A DNA stretch of 64,000 nt from Chitinophaga sp. CF418 (GCF_900142925.1 NZ_FRCN01000002.1:310001-374000), one strand, 5' to 3'; counted from the stretch's first letter, positions 53,552-63,183 are shown. The notes: generated by a model from the letters alone, not told the origin. A program made the numbers and translations.

Positions 53552-54226
53552 TTATCTGACAAGGAGCGCACCTATAGCAGCAACTAATACCGGTTGGAGG
53601 GACTTTCCCTCCATCTCCGCGCTCATCCATACACGAGGACGTGCACCGGTAACGACAGCCGCCACTACCTGCCGGCGGATGTGAAATTCATAACAAATAT
53701 TCTCATAAGAGTTTTTAGTCCCGAACCGGTTATGGGCTGTAATACGTACCTCATTATCTGCTGATTGCAGGATGCCTGCCGGTTTGTTCTCATTAAGTTC
53801 CAGGTAGTTCACATCTTTCAGGATGATCTCCCACCGTTTTAGAGGCTCATTTTTCGTCCCGTTGATCAGTATGTAGGAGAACACTGCAGTTGCTGGCATA
53901 TTGTCCAGAAATGAGGGCAGAGAATGCTCGGAAAAAGCAACATGCGTAGCCTGTATAACTTGTATCAGGATGTTCTCATCCCTGCCGCTTACCCGGATAT
54001 TGAATGGGTTCAGGGGATCTTTGATAAAGCTGACGGCCGCCGCATCAGCTATCCCATTTTTCCGGGAGGAGGTAGCGTACTGACCAAAGGAGATCGTTCT
54101 GGCGGTGAACCATCCGTCACTGATCTTAACAGGCCATTCCTGTGCGGACGTATAAAGTTCCTCCTGGGCAGATACATTGGTATAGCCGCCAATCAGAAAT
54201 ATCAGGGTAAGAAGACTACGGAACAT
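53552..54226 (-). CDS. Secreted protein of unknown function
   Basis: A 224-aa exported protein. The ATG at 54226 opens the signal (MFRSLLTLIFLIGGYTNVSAQ); a longer frame from 54295 would run into the terminator of lpxD and is rejected. The mature part is mostly beta-rich (ILKDVNYLELNENKPAGI, NEVRITAHNRFGTKNSY). The C-terminus is a hydrophobic segment (LQPVLVAAIGALLVR) that may anchor it. No family is recognised. The stop lies 3 nt from the converging SDR gene. Confidence 0.72.
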   Translation of the reverse strand: MFRSLLTLIFLIGGYTNVSAQEELYTSAQEWPVKISDGWFTARTISFGQYATSSRKNGIADAAAVSFIKDPLNPFNIRVSGRDENILIQVIQATHVAFSEHSLPSFLDNMPATAVFSYILINGTKNEPLKRWEIILKDVNYLELNENKPAGILQSADNEVRITAHNRFGTKNSYENICYEFHIRRQVVAAVVTGARPRVWMSAEMEGKSLQPVLVAAIGALLVR

Positions 54227-54242
54227 AGAGAAGCGCTTAAAC

Positions 54243-54273
54243 AAAAAGGCTCCATGTAACACATGAAGCCTTT
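54243..54273 (-). terminator. Terminator of lpxD
   Basis: On the minus strand a 12-bp stem (AAAGGCTTCATG with CATGGAGCCTTT, one G-U) and a 5-nt loop are followed by TTTTTG, about 12 nt after the lpxD stop. Confidence 0.85.
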
Positions 54274-54284
54274 GAAATAATATA

Positions 54285-55229
54285 TCAATTGCCATACAGT
54301 TTTTGCCAGATCTCAGGAATACGTTTGATCCAGTTTATTTCCTTCATTTTAACTTTAGCATCTTCTACAGGAGAACCAAAGTATACCTTACCTCCTTCCA
54401 GGGAAGAAGGTACACCACTTTGCGCCAGTACAACAGCACCCTTCCCGATAGTAAGGTCTTTGGAAACACCTACCTGTCCCCAAAGGATCACATTGTCTTC
54501 TATATGAGCCTTACCGCCCACACCTACCTGACCGGCAAAGAGACAGTTACGGCCGATAACGGTGCCATGTCCTATATGGATCATGTTATCGAATTTCGTG
54601 CCACGGCCTATGATGGTATCTCCACTTACGCCTTTGTCAATGGTACAGCCGGCGCCTATTTCAACGTCATCTTCAATGATCACCCTTCCGCAGCTTTCCA
54701 TTTTATCATACATCACCTCTCTGTCAGCCCGTTTTTTGAAGTAGAAGGCATCCGCACCGATAACAGTACCTGCATGGATGATTACGTTGTTGCCGATAAT
54801 GGAATTGTCGTAAATAGTTACGTTGGGATGAATGATACAATTGGTACCGATAGTAACATGGTTACCAATGAATACATTTGGCTGTATGATAGTCCCCTCG
54901 CCTATTACAGCAGAATCGCTGATGGGGTTGGTGGCTGGTTCAAAAGGACGGAAGCGTTTTACCAGTTTCACATAAGCACTGAACGGATCGTCTAGCACGA
55001 GTAACACTTTACCTGGAGGGCAAGCTACTTTTTTATTAATGATGATAATCGTAGCTGCTGATTTCAGGCAGGCATCATAGTACTTCGCGAAGTCCACAAA
55101 AGAGATATCACCTGGTTCAACCTTATGGATCTCATTGATGCCGGTGGCCATCAACGTATCGTCGCCTTCCAGCGCTGCGCCTATGAATGCTGCTATTTCC
55201 GTTACCGCGATCGGTTCATTAAACTTCAT
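54285..55229 (-). CDS. lpxD: LpxD-like UDP-3-O-acylglucosamine N-acyltransferase
   Basis: A 314-aa left-handed beta-helix acyltransferase. In LpxD this step N-acylates UDP-3-O-acyl-glucosamine in lipid A synthesis. The N-terminal LpxD domain is at 1-95 (VEPGDISFVDFAKYYDACL). The hexapeptide repeats run from about 105 to 285 (IIGEGTIIQPNVFIGN, IHPNVTIYDNSIIGN). The catalytic His is likely that in NMIHIGHGTVIG. The protein is slightly shorter than standard LpxD (about 340), which fits the second LpxD-like group found in Bacteroidota. A terminator follows. Confidence 0.85.
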   Translation of the reverse strand: MKFNEPIAVTEIAAFIGAALEGDDTLMATGINEIHKVEPGDISFVDFAKYYDACLKSAATIIIINKKVACPPGKVLLVLDDPFSAYVKLVKRFRPFEPATNPISDSAVIGEGTIIQPNVFIGNHVTIGTNCIIHPNVTIYDNSIIGNNVIIHAGTVIGADAFYFKKRADREVMYDKMESCGRVIIEDDVEIGAGCTIDKGVSGDTIIGRGTKFDNMIHIGHGTVIGRNCLFAGQVGVGGKAHIEDNVILWGQVGVSKDLTIGKGAVVLAQSGVPSSLEGGKVYFGSPVEDAKVKMKEINWIKRIPEIWQKLYGN

Positions 55230-55394
55230 GTTTTCTGTTGTTTAGAGAAGCAAAGGTAGTAGAGAATACGATATGATTGTTCACCCGTTTTGGTTTCATG
55301 AAGAAGAGAAATGAAGTTTTAACGCTTCGTTGTGACTGTTGTTATCCACATTTTTTTTAGTGTGTGAATAAAAAAGTTTGCATTTTTTTTCTTT

Positions 55395-55502
55395 TGTGAT
55401 GAAATTCTTTTTAATATTGTGTAGGGAATTTTTGTTCCCTGTACTTACTAACCCATTCACATAACAAGAAAGTCTGATTGTAAACACGGTCAGACTTTTT
55501 TA
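55395..55502 (+). ncRNA. Candidate small RNA ending in an orphan terminator
   Basis: On the plus strand, the segment from about 55395 ends in a clear terminator and contains an internal AGGGAA...TTCCCT hairpin. There is no plus-strand coding gene within 1.9 kb upstream. The start is not defined; the segment boundary on the left is a guess. Confidence 0.3.
55469..55502 (+). terminator. Orphan plus-strand terminator
   Basis: Stem AAAGTCTGA (55469-55477) with TCAGACTTT (55490-55498), a 12-nt loop, and six T (55497-55502) on the plus strand. On the minus strand the tail is not T-rich. Confidence 0.75.
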
Positions 55503-55713
55503 ATGCCCCGTGAAATCCTTTCCCTGCAAGTGTTTCCACTGATTCAGCTATCTCTTTTTTATCTCTTCAGATAAGAACAAGCAACCGCTTGTTATAACCT
55601 GGCATACCAGCGGTTTATAAATTCCATTTTCTGGAAAAACACACCGTCTTTCAGTAACTGAATTTAAACGGATGTAAAGTGATAAGAATGAAGTGAATAA
55701 GCTGCGAAAAAGC

Positions 55714-57072
55714 TCAGATGGCAGTGCTGAACAGTTGAGATTGTGGCAGCTTTCTCCATAAGCGGGCATCAAAAGCCATACATATGTTGCGGATAAAAGG
55801 CCTACCCTTCCCGCTAACAGATACTCCATCTTCCGTAATATGTACCAGCCCGTCTTTCTCAAGCTCCTCAAGCCTTTGGAGGCTTTCTGTAATGATAGTA
55901 CTTCTGCTGTCTGTCTCGCTCAGGGTGGTCTTAAAACTGCACATAAGGTCATGAATATGGCGACGCAATAATAGATCTTCCTCATCCAGGATATGACCAC
56001 GTACTACAGGGAACTGTCCGCTGTTCACAAGCTGTTGCCATATAGCGATCCGTTTTTCATTTTGTGTATATGCATACCAGCTGTCTCCTATGGAGGAAGC
56101 CCCCAGACCGATCATGAGTGAAGTATGCTGATCGGTATATCCCATAAAGTTCCTGTGTAATGAACCCTGATTGCAGGCATGGTACAAGCTGTCATGAGGC
56201 AGGGCAAAGTGGTCCATCCCGATCTCTGTATACCCATTTTCTGCGAACAGTGTTTTACCCAGTTCATAGAGGGCTCTCTTCTCTTCATCTTTGGGAAGAT
56301 CTGTCTCAGAGTAACGCCGTTGCCCTACTCCCTTTACCCAGGGAACATGTGCATAACTGTAAAAAGAAATCCTGTCCGGCCTTAACTGCATTACTTTATT
56401 AATCGTATCTCCTACACTTGCCATGGATTGAAGGGGTAAACCATACACCAGGTCATAGTTGACAGAGGTATAACCGATCGCTCTTGCGGTGGCGGTAACC
56501 TCTGCAACCGTTTCATAGGGTTGTATCCGGTTAATGATGTCCTGTACTCGTGGATCAAAGTCCTGGATACCCAGGCTCATACGGCGGAAGCCAAGGTTAT
56601 AAAGCGTCAGCATATGCGCCTTCGTGGTGTTGTTCGGATGGCCTTCAAAACTAAGTGTGGCATCAGGCAACAGGTCGGCATGCAGATATATACGGGAAAG
56701 TAAGTTGTGCAGGTTCTGTGGACTGAAAAAAGTGGGAGTGCCTCCTCCCAGATGTATCTCCCTGATGCGGGGACGTTCCTCAAACAACTGCAGATAAAGC
56801 TCCCATTCATTGAGAATGGACTGTATATAAGGGGCCTCTACGCCATGATTAACAGTGATGTGTTTGTTGCATCCACAGTAAGTACATAATTGTTCACAGT
56901 AAGGCAAATGTATATAAATACTGATCCCTTCAGTGTGGTTAGTAGCGCGGAATGATTGCAGCAAAGTCTGCTTCCAGGTATTGATATCGAAACGCTGTTC
57001 ATCCCAGTAAGGGACGGTCGGATAACTTGTATAGCGGGGAGCAGCGGTATTATATTTTCTGATAAGTTGCAT
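55714..57072 (-). CDS. hemN: Oxygen-independent coproporphyrinogen III oxidase
   Basis: A 452-aa radical-SAM enzyme that decarboxylates coproporphyrinogen III to protoporphyrinogen IX without oxygen. The cluster cysteines are in HLPYCEQLCTYCGCNK (about 60-69), followed by REIHLGGGTPTFFSP, SLGIQDFDPRVQDIINR and SVNYDLVYGLPLQS. The length matches true HemN. It is the last gene of the cbb3 operon, 2 nt from the SafE-like gene, so haem synthesis can be induced along with the oxidase at low oxygen. Confidence 0.95.
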   Translation of the reverse strand: MQLIRKYNTAAPRYTSYPTVPYWDEQRFDINTWKQTLLQSFRATNHTEGISIYIHLPYCEQLCTYCGCNKHITVNHGVEAPYIQSILNEWELYLQLFEERPRIREIHLGGGTPTFFSPQNLHNLLSRIYLHADLLPDATLSFEGHPNNTTKAHMLTLYNLGFRRMSLGIQDFDPRVQDIINRIQPYETVAEVTATARAIGYTSVNYDLVYGLPLQSMASVGDTINKVMQLRPDRISFYSYAHVPWVKGVGQRRYSETDLPKDEEKRALYELGKTLFAENGYTEIGMDHFALPHDSLYHACNQGSLHRNFMGYTDQHTSLMIGLGASSIGDSWYAYTQNEKRIAIWQQLVNSGQFPVVRGHILDEEDLLLRRHIHDLMCSFKTTLSETDSRSTIITESLQRLEELEKDGLVHITEDGVSVSGKGRPFIRNICMAFDARLWRKLPQSQLFSTAI

Positions 57073-57074
57073 GT

Positions 57075-57791
57075 TCAGGATGGTTTAAAGCAGTGTACAG
57101 ATACTTTTTCGCCGGGGGTAGTCAGGAATGGGCTGACATATGGAATATTCAGATTAAGCCCGCGCATAATGAGCAGAACGGCCATAATAGTGACAACATA
57201 TGGGATGCAGCGGCGTAAACGGTTACGGAGGCGTATACTGATAAGATCGTTGCACCAGCTAAGCGCGATCATCGCAGGAAGGGTACCCATACCAAAGGCC
57301 GCCATGAAAAGAGCGCCCTGCAGTGAACTACCGGTAGCTACAGCCCCGGTGATGGCAAACCATACCAGGCCACAGGGCAATAAACCGTTCAGAAAGCCGA
57401 TAGCATACAATGTATGCTGTTGCTGGCGGCGAAGCAGATTGCCCAACATTGTTTTGATATGACGGGTATAAAAACCAGTATTCAATGAGTAGCGGGTATG
57501 ACGGAAACCATATTGCAACACAATTAGCAACAACATTCCACTTCCCAGCAGAATAGACAACCATTGCTGCAGGCCTCCCAGGAAGAATTGCCTGCCCAGC
57601 CATCCGGAAGCAAGGCCTAAGCCGGCATAAGCAGTAACCCTTCCTGCATTATATAGCAGGATGCCCACCTGCTTGCGCACACCCTCCAGATGTTGCACTG
57701 GTAGTGTGAGCGCAATAGGCCCGCACATACCGATACAGTGAAAACTACCAATGAAGCCCAGCGATAAGGCATACAGAAATGTCAGGAACAT
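57075..57791 (-). CDS. SafE/TauE-like membrane protein of the cbb3 operon
   Basis: A 238-aa six-span membrane protein. It has the conserved GFIGSFHCIGMCGPIALTLP (split: GFIGSFHCIGMCGP, then IALTLP) near 14-34, with a Cys pair in CIGMC, and NGLLPCGLVWFAI at about 132-144. Family members annotated sulfite exporter SafE/TauE occur next to cco genes, where the Cys motif suggests a role in copper or thiol handling for oxidase assembly. The export substrate in this case is not known. Confidence 0.84.
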   Translation of the reverse strand: MFLTFLYALSLGFIGSFHCIGMCGPIALTLPVQHLEGVRKQVGILLYNAGRVTAYAGLGLASGWLGRQFFLGGLQQWLSILLGSGMLLLIVLQYGFRHTRYSLNTGFYTRHIKTMLGNLLRRQQQHTLYAIGFLNGLLPCGLVWFAITGAVATGSSLQGALFMAAFGMGTLPAMIALSWCNDLISIRLRNRLRRCIPYVVTIMAVLLIMRGLNLNIPYVSPFLTTPGEKVSVHCFKPS

Positions 57792-57799
57792 AATCTGGT

Positions 57800-58237
57800 T
57801 CAGTTAACGGTTACAAAACTTTCCTGATAATAAGACTTCCCTCTGGCCTCCCATTGCAATTGTACCCGGTAATTGCCTTTCTGAAATCTTTCCTTATTCA
57901 CCAGCACCAGCCCGTTCTCATCAGGCTGTAGCGGCAGGGAAACGTCCTGGCGGGAATCTGATGCGCGGTAGAACAACACATTACCCTTCAGGGGAATGCC
58001 CTGCATTTCAGCGGGGAAAAGAATGCCTACAGACTTATCTGACTGGTTGATGCTGACAGGAGCAGAAAGAGAAAGTGCTTCTCTCCTGCCGTCAATCACC
58101 TGCTGATATTTCAGCTCTTCTGCATAATAATTGGGCGTAACCATGTCTATGCGGGTACGCATACTTTTAGTTACCAGTGTGAGTATACCCACTGCAAAAA
58201 GAACGAATACGATAATGATTTTATGACCCCAGTTCAT
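57800..58237 (-). CDS. ccoH: FixH/CcoH-like oxidase accessory protein
   Basis: A 145-aa membrane-anchored protein (single span about 4-24) with a periplasmic FixH domain (YAEELKYQQVIDGRREALSL, then GNYRVQLQWEARGKSYY). The ATG at 58237 opens the span directly; the upstream one at 58267 is rejected. FixH/CcoH helps the oxidase mature. It lies between ccoG and the SafE-like gene. Confidence 0.88.
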   Translation of the reverse strand: MNWGHKIIIVFVLFAVGILTLVTKSMRTRIDMVTPNYYAEELKYQQVIDGRREALSLSAPVSINQSDKSVGILFPAEMQGIPLKGNVLFYRASDSRQDVSLPLQPDENGLVLVNKERFQKGNYRVQLQWEARGKSYYQESFVTVN

Positions 58238-58267
58238 GAGTTGAATGTTTTGATGAAGGATATACAA

Positions 58268-59653
58268 TTACTGCGCAGGTCCCAGAAAGGTGGTGCTGAT
58301 GCTGCCAGCCTTTTTATCGCCTGCATACAGTGTGATATGTAAAGCAGTTTTACGTTTTTTAATAGCCGTGCGGGGTAATATCACGAAGAAGATCCCCTCG
58401 CCCTGTTGTTCCCCTTTTACCAGTATCTGCTGATGGCCAAGCAGTTCTATTTTTCCCGGCGCATCTTCCAGCCGGAGCCTGAGAGGAATATCGCTGGCTG
58501 TTTTGTTGACCAGTTTGATCCTGTAAAGATTAGAGATGCTATCTACTCCCCTTTCCTGGTACAGCATTCCTGCTGTCCGGATGATAGTCCCGCTCACAGG
58601 TTTCCGGCTTACCAGCATCCAGGTGATGGCTGTAAGCAGTATCACCAGCACGGAACTGTACAATTTAAGCCTCGTGGTAAAGCGTAAAGGTTGTTTGTTG
58701 GCGATACCGTTCTCTGATGCATAGCGGATGAGATGAAGCGGGCGTCCTGTTTTTTCCATCATGAAGTTGCAGGCATCAATACAGGCAGTACAGTTTACAC
58801 ATTCCAGCTGTGTGCCATTACGGATGTCTATACCGGTTGGACATACCTTTACACATTGATAGCAATCAATACAATCGCCCAGGTTGTTGTCTACTTGCTT
58901 TTTGAAATGGCCGCGGGGTTCTCCTCTTGTATAATCGTATGCTACCACCACTGAATCCCTGTCCAGCAACACACCCTGAAGGCGGCCATAAGGACATACA
59001 ACGGTACATACCTGTTCCCTGAAGAAGGCAAACACACCATAGAACACGCCGGCAAAAACGATCATGGTGGCAAGGCCGGTGGTGTGTTCCGTAACAGGAC
59101 CTGTTATTATTTCAAGTAAACTGTTGATGCCGATGATATATGCCAGGAATGTATTGGCAATCAGGAAGGACAACATATAGAAGACAACATGTTTGCTGGT
59201 CTTTCTAACAATCTTATCCGTGTTCCAGGGAGCTTTGTTTAAAAGCTTCTGGGCAGATGCGTCGCCTTCTATCCAGTATTCTATTTTGCGGAAGAGCATT
59301 TCCATGAAGATAGTCTGGGGGCATGCCCATCCACAGAACAAGCGGCCGAATGCCATGGTGAATACTACTATGAAGAGGATGAAAGCCACCATGGCTAAGC
59401 CGAATATAAAGAAGTCCTGTGGCCAGAATATAGCGCCAAACAATATAAACCTGCCTTCCACGACATTGAATAAAAACAAGGGCCGGCCATTCAATTGAAT
59501 GAATGGGCCGGCAAAAAACGCAAGGAAATAAAGGAAGCTTAGCACACTCCTCGCGTTATAGAGTTTACCTTTCGGCTTCTGGCTATATATCCAGCTACGT
59601 TTCCCTTGTTTGTCAACCGTCGCCAGGCTGTCTCTGAACGATTCTTCCATCAC
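58268..59653 (-). CDS. ccoG: cbb3 oxidase accessory protein, RdxA/FixG type
   Basis: A 461-aa polyferredoxin membrane protein. It has several spans in the first 200 residues (RFILFGAIFWPQDFFIF, LFCGWACPQTIFMEM). Two 4Fe-4S clusters are bound by CIDCYQCVKVCPTGID and CVNCTACIDACNF near 265-300. The C-terminal periplasmic part (about 355-460) has an Ig-like domain with SGTIIRTAGMLYQERGVDS. CcoG reduces copper for the oxidase. The N-terminus may start at codon 1 or 2. Confidence 0.95.
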   Translation of the reverse strand: MMEESFRDSLATVDKQGKRSWIYSQKPKGKLYNARSVLSFLYFLAFFAGPFIQLNGRPLFLFNVVEGRFILFGAIFWPQDFFIFGLAMVAFILFIVVFTMAFGRLFCGWACPQTIFMEMLFRKIEYWIEGDASAQKLLNKAPWNTDKIVRKTSKHVVFYMLSFLIANTFLAYIIGINSLLEIITGPVTEHTTGLATMIVFAGVFYGVFAFFREQVCTVVCPYGRLQGVLLDRDSVVVAYDYTRGEPRGHFKKQVDNNLGDCIDCYQCVKVCPTGIDIRNGTQLECVNCTACIDACNFMMEKTGRPLHLIRYASENGIANKQPLRFTTRLKLYSSVLVILLTAITWMLVSRKPVSGTIIRTAGMLYQERGVDSISNLYRIKLVNKTASDIPLRLRLEDAPGKIELLGHQQILVKGEQQGEGIFFVILPRTAIKKRKTALHITLYAGDKKAGSISTTFLGPAQ

Positions 59654-59677
59654 AAATATGTTTTACTTAAATCTGGT

Positions 59678-60772
59678 CTATTCTTTTTCTAATGTGCCCT
59701 GCGACTCTTTCGGATTAGGCGGATTTGAGCCATGTATACTCTTGATAAAACTGGTCAGCTGCGCCAGTTGCTTGGGAGAGAAATCGTCTTTCCATGACTT
59801 CATCCCCTTCTCCGGTACGCCATATTTGATAGTGGTGAACACAGCTTTCACCTGTCCTCCATGCAACCAGTAATCATCTGTGAGATTAGGCCCCACAACA
59901 CCCTGACCCTGAGGTCCATGACATGGCGCACAGTTGCTGGAGAAGAGCTTCTGTCCGGCGGCAATATCGTCGCCACCAGTCAGCAGTGTTACATTGTTTT
60001 CATCAATATTGTTAGCTGCATTTTTAAGGTATTCTTCTTTGGCCTCTGCTGCTGACGCTTCTGCAATGGCCAGTTCTTCAAGCTGCGATGGTGCGGAATG
60101 TGCTATCTGGAAGCGCCAGACATAAACAACAGCAAACACAATACTGCAGTAGAAACCCCATCTCCACCAGGGCGGTGTTGGGTTGTTCAGCTCACGGATG
60201 CCGTCATAGTCATGTCCCATGTCCTCTTCCATTTCTGAAGCAGCATCCAGTGTTTTGGTTTTGTTGAGCTTTTCAAACCAGTGTACCACAGGTTTGCCGG
60301 GAGCCGCTACCTTCTTTCTCCTTTCTATACCTAACAGTACACGTAGTGCATACAGGAGGGAGATAATGATCAGGATCTCCAGTGAAATAACAGTGACCAA
60401 CAGGTAAAAAGAAGTATCAGATAATCCGCTGATGATATTGGTGACAGCAGGTTTGGCAGCTTCTGCTGCATCCTGTGCCAGCAGGTTGTTAGAAGAAAGT
60501 ATACCTAGCACCAGGATAGCTATGGAAACGATCGCTTTACTTTTTTCACTCTTTACTCTTTCCCTGTAGATCTCCATGGCGTTGAGTACCGCACTGCCCA
60601 GTATACCAATGGTGATCAGCAGACCGACAATAACCGTCAGCAGTACAATAACCACAGGATGGCCCAGCTCTGATGGCGGGGTGGGCTTGTACTGTGCTGC
60701 TGCCGGCAGGCTATTCAGCAGGCATAGGATAAAAAGGAATGAGCCTGTTATAGTGATTGATTTCTTGTTCAT
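59678..60772 (-). CDS. ccoP: cbb3 oxidase cytochrome c subunit, single-haem form
   Basis: A 364-aa subunit. The ATG at 60772 opens a signal or anchor (MNKKSITITGSFLFILCLLNSLPAAAQ, not fully given here). Two further spans are at about 45-65 and 125-150. The CcoP N-terminal domain has YDGIRELNNPTPPWWRWGF (about 205-223). The C-terminal cytochrome has one CAPCHG site (CxxCH) near 290 and the distal Met in GMKSWKDD. Proteobacterial CcoP has two haems; this one has one, as is usual in Bacteroidota. It carries electrons to CcoNO. Confidence 0.93.
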   Translation of the reverse strand: MNKKSITITGSFLFILCLLNSLPAAAQYKPTPPSELGHPVVIVLLTVIVGLLITIGILGSAVLNAMEIYRERVKSEKSKAIVSIAILVLGILSSNNLLAQDAAEAAKPAVTNIISGLSDTSFYLLVTVISLEILIIISLLYALRVLLGIERRKKVAAPGKPVVHWFEKLNKTKTLDAASEMEEDMGHDYDGIRELNNPTPPWWRWGFYCSIVFAVVYVWRFQIAHSAPSQLEELAIAEASAAEAKEEYLKNAANNIDENNVTLLTGGDDIAAGQKLFSSNCAPCHGPQGQGVVGPNLTDDYWLHGGQVKAVFTTIKYGVPEKGMKSWKDDFSPKQLAQLTSFIKSIHGSNPPNPKESQGTLEKE

Positions 60773-60812
60773 AATGTTGCGATTAGGAAATGATAAAATA
60801 AGCATGCCGTGA

Positions 60813-60977
60813 TCAGCGGTCATCCAGCGGGATGTTCCGTATATGGTCTATCATGCCTTTATCAGCCTTGAATGCCCAGAATGCCGCCACCACAAAGAAT
60901 ATGGTGAATATGCACAGAGAGGCCAGTGGGTATATACTTACACCTGTAATAGATTGCAGGTAATTGATGAATTTCAT
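60813..60977 (-). CDS. ccoQ: Small cbb3 oxidase subunit
   Basis: A 54-aa protein (MKFINYLQSITGVSIYPLAS then LCIFTIFFVVAAFWAF...) with a single membrane span (about 17-37) and a short charged tail (KADKGMIDHIRNIPLDDR). This is the size, topology and place (between ccoN/O and ccoP) expected of CcoQ/FixQ. It is shorter than the usual automatic gene-call cutoff. It starts 27 nt after the ccoNO stop. Confidence 0.85.
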   Translation of the reverse strand: MKFINYLQSITGVSIYPLASLCIFTIFFVVAAFWAFKADKGMIDHIRNIPLDDR

Positions 60978-61004
60978 ATCTCCTAAGATTTATTATTTAT
61001 CAGA

Positions 61005-63131
61005 TTATTTTTTCTCTGCAACCACAGGATTTTTGATATCAGCGCCCAGACGTTGGAGGTAAGCAATAAGCGCAACGATCTCTTTATCTGGCGCTACTTC
61101 CAGCTTGTCCTTCTTTAATGTAGCAGCTATTCCTTCCGCCTGTTTGCTCATATCTGCATTGGCCTGTGCTTCATATCCTGCGGGATATGGAACACCCAGT
61201 TTGCGCATGGCGTTGATCATAGCAGGTGTTTTTGCCTTATCTACTTTATCATCAAATAACCAGGGATATTGTGGCATAATGGAACCCGGTGACATAGATG
61301 TAGGGTCCAGCATGTGATTGTAGTGCCATGAGTGAGGATACTTCCCTCCTATCCTGGCCAGATCAGGCCCGGTCCTCTTTGAACCCCATTGGAAAGGATG
61401 GTCGTAAATAAATTCGCCGGCTTTGGAGTATTCACCGTAACGCGCTACTTCATCGCGGAAAGGACGGATCATCTGTGAGTGACAGGTATAACAACCTTCG
61501 CGGATATACACATCGCGGCCGTGTAATTCAAGCGGTGTGTATGGTTTTACGCTGGTGATAGTAGGAATATTGCTTCTTACAAGGAAGGTAGGAACCATTT
61601 CGAGAATACCTCCTATTGCTACTACTACCAGACTGAAAACGGCCAGCTGTATTGGTCTGCGTTCGATCCAGTTGTGCCAGTGGGCTTTACCGTGTGTATG
61701 TATCACCTTTGGCAATGGAGCTGCTTCAGCAGGTTCATTTGCTACAAATGAGCCACGGCGCACTGTTTTAGCCAGGTTGACGATCATCAGTACCACTCCA
61801 CTGATGTACAGCACACCGCCTACTCCACGCAGCGCATACATCGGAACGATCGTATTCACTGTTTCGAGGAATTGGAATTTTAATTGTCCTTCCGGTGTAA
61901 ACTGTTTCCACATCATGCTCTGTGTGAAAGCGGCCCAGTATAATGGGATCACATAGAAGATGATACCCAGTGTACCCAGCCAGAAGTGCGTATTCGCCCA
62001 TTTACGGGAATATAGTTCAGTGGTGAAAAGACGAGGTAATAACCAGTACAGGATACCGAATGTGAGGAATCCGTTCCAACCCAGTGCACCAACGTGTACG
62101 TGAGCGATTGTCCAATCGGTATAGTGACTGATAGCATTCACATTCTTCAGGGAAAGCATGGGGCCTTCGAATGTAGCCATGCCATAGCAGGTCAGCGCTA
62201 CCACAAAGAATTTCAGGATGGCATCTTCTCTTACACGGTCCCATGCGCCACGCAGGGTGAGCAAGCCATTCAGCATACCGCCCCAGGAAGGTGCAATCAG
62301 CATAATAGAGAATACGGTACCAAGGGATTGCGCCCATTCAGGTAAGGCCGTATATAAGAGGTGATGTGGTCCGGCCCAGATATAAATAAAGATCAGCGCC
62401 CAGAAGTGAATGATGGACCAGCGATAGGAATATACAGGTCTGTTGGCCGCCTTAGGTACGAAGTAGTACATCAATCCCAGGTAAGGGGTGGTCAGGAAAA
62501 AGGCCACTGCATTATGTCCATACCACCATTGTACCAGGGCATCCTGCACACCCGCATACCAGGAATAACTTTTCAGGAACGATACCGGCATCTCAAATGA
62601 GTTCACGATATGCAGCATGGCAATAGCCACCCACGTGCCGATATAGAACCAGATAGCCACATACAGGTGAGCTTCTCTGCGGCGAAGAATAGTGCCCAGC
62701 ATATTCGCTCCGAACACCACCCAGATCAGTGTAATGGCGATATCAAAAGGCCATTCCAGCTCTGCGTATTCCTTTCCTGTAGTGCAGCCAGCCAGTAAGG
62801 TGACAGCACCTCCGGCAATGATGGCCTGCCATCCCCAGAAATGGATCTTACTCAATACATCGCTGAACATGCGTGTTTTGCACAGGCGTTGTAATGAATA
62901 ATACACACCCATGAAGATGCCATTGCCCACGAAGGCGAAAATGACAGCATTGGTGTGTACAGGCCTTAAACGGCCAAATGTTGTAGGTGCGTAACCCAGG
63001 TTAAGGTCGGGCAGCACCAGTGCCAGTGCGGCCCACAACCCGGCTAACATACCGATCAGCCCCCAGCCGATACAGGCGTATGCAAACCATTTCACGGTAC
63101 GGTTATCGTACGAAAACTTTTCGAGAGACAT
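61005..63131 (-). CDS. ccoNO: cbb3 oxidase subunits I and II, fused
   Basis: A 708-aa fusion. Residues about 1-470 are CcoN, the haem-copper oxidase subunit I with twelve spans. The His-containing helix sequences include RPVHTNAVIFAFVGNG, QWWYGHNAVAFFLTTP, AGPHHLLYTALPEWAQ and WTIAHVHVGALGWNG. Residues about 500-708 are CcoO, a membrane-anchored cytochrome c with CYTCHSQMIRPF and MSPGSIMPQYPWLF. In Proteobacteria the two are separate; Bacteroidota often fuse them. Together they form the oxygen-reducing core. It follows ccoS and precedes ccoQ. Confidence 0.96.
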   Translation of the reverse strand: MSLEKFSYDNRTVKWFAYACIGWGLIGMLAGLWAALALVLPDLNLGYAPTTFGRLRPVHTNAVIFAFVGNGIFMGVYYSLQRLCKTRMFSDVLSKIHFWGWQAIIAGGAVTLLAGCTTGKEYAELEWPFDIAITLIWVVFGANMLGTILRRREAHLYVAIWFYIGTWVAIAMLHIVNSFEMPVSFLKSYSWYAGVQDALVQWWYGHNAVAFFLTTPYLGLMYYFVPKAANRPVYSYRWSIIHFWALIFIYIWAGPHHLLYTALPEWAQSLGTVFSIMLIAPSWGGMLNGLLTLRGAWDRVREDAILKFFVVALTCYGMATFEGPMLSLKNVNAISHYTDWTIAHVHVGALGWNGFLTFGILYWLLPRLFTTELYSRKWANTHFWLGTLGIIFYVIPLYWAAFTQSMMWKQFTPEGQLKFQFLETVNTIVPMYALRGVGGVLYISGVVLMIVNLAKTVRRGSFVANEPAEAAPLPKVIHTHGKAHWHNWIERRPIQLAVFSLVVVAIGGILEMVPTFLVRSNIPTITSVKPYTPLELHGRDVYIREGCYTCHSQMIRPFRDEVARYGEYSKAGEFIYDHPFQWGSKRTGPDLARIGGKYPHSWHYNHMLDPTSMSPGSIMPQYPWLFDDKVDKAKTPAMINAMRKLGVPYPAGYEAQANADMSKQAEGIAATLKKDKLEVAPDKEIVALIAYLQRLGADIKNPVVAEKK

Positions 63132-63183
63132 GTTTGTTCAATTACGAATGATAAGAGATGAGTTGATAGTATAGAAAGGAGAA

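Larger units (their letters stand above)
55230..55713. other. Gene-free interval with an orphan terminator
   Basis: About 480 A+T-rich bases between the lpxD start and hemN stop. It contains a small hairpin (AGGGAA/TTCCCT at about 55422-55440) and a strong plus-strand terminator (55469-55502) that no plus-strand ORF explains. No other gene-like signal was found. Confidence 0.6.

Noticed and set aside
54303..54995. A 230-codon open frame antisense to lpxD
   Set aside because: The hexapeptide-repeat pattern of lpxD on the other strand explains the region.
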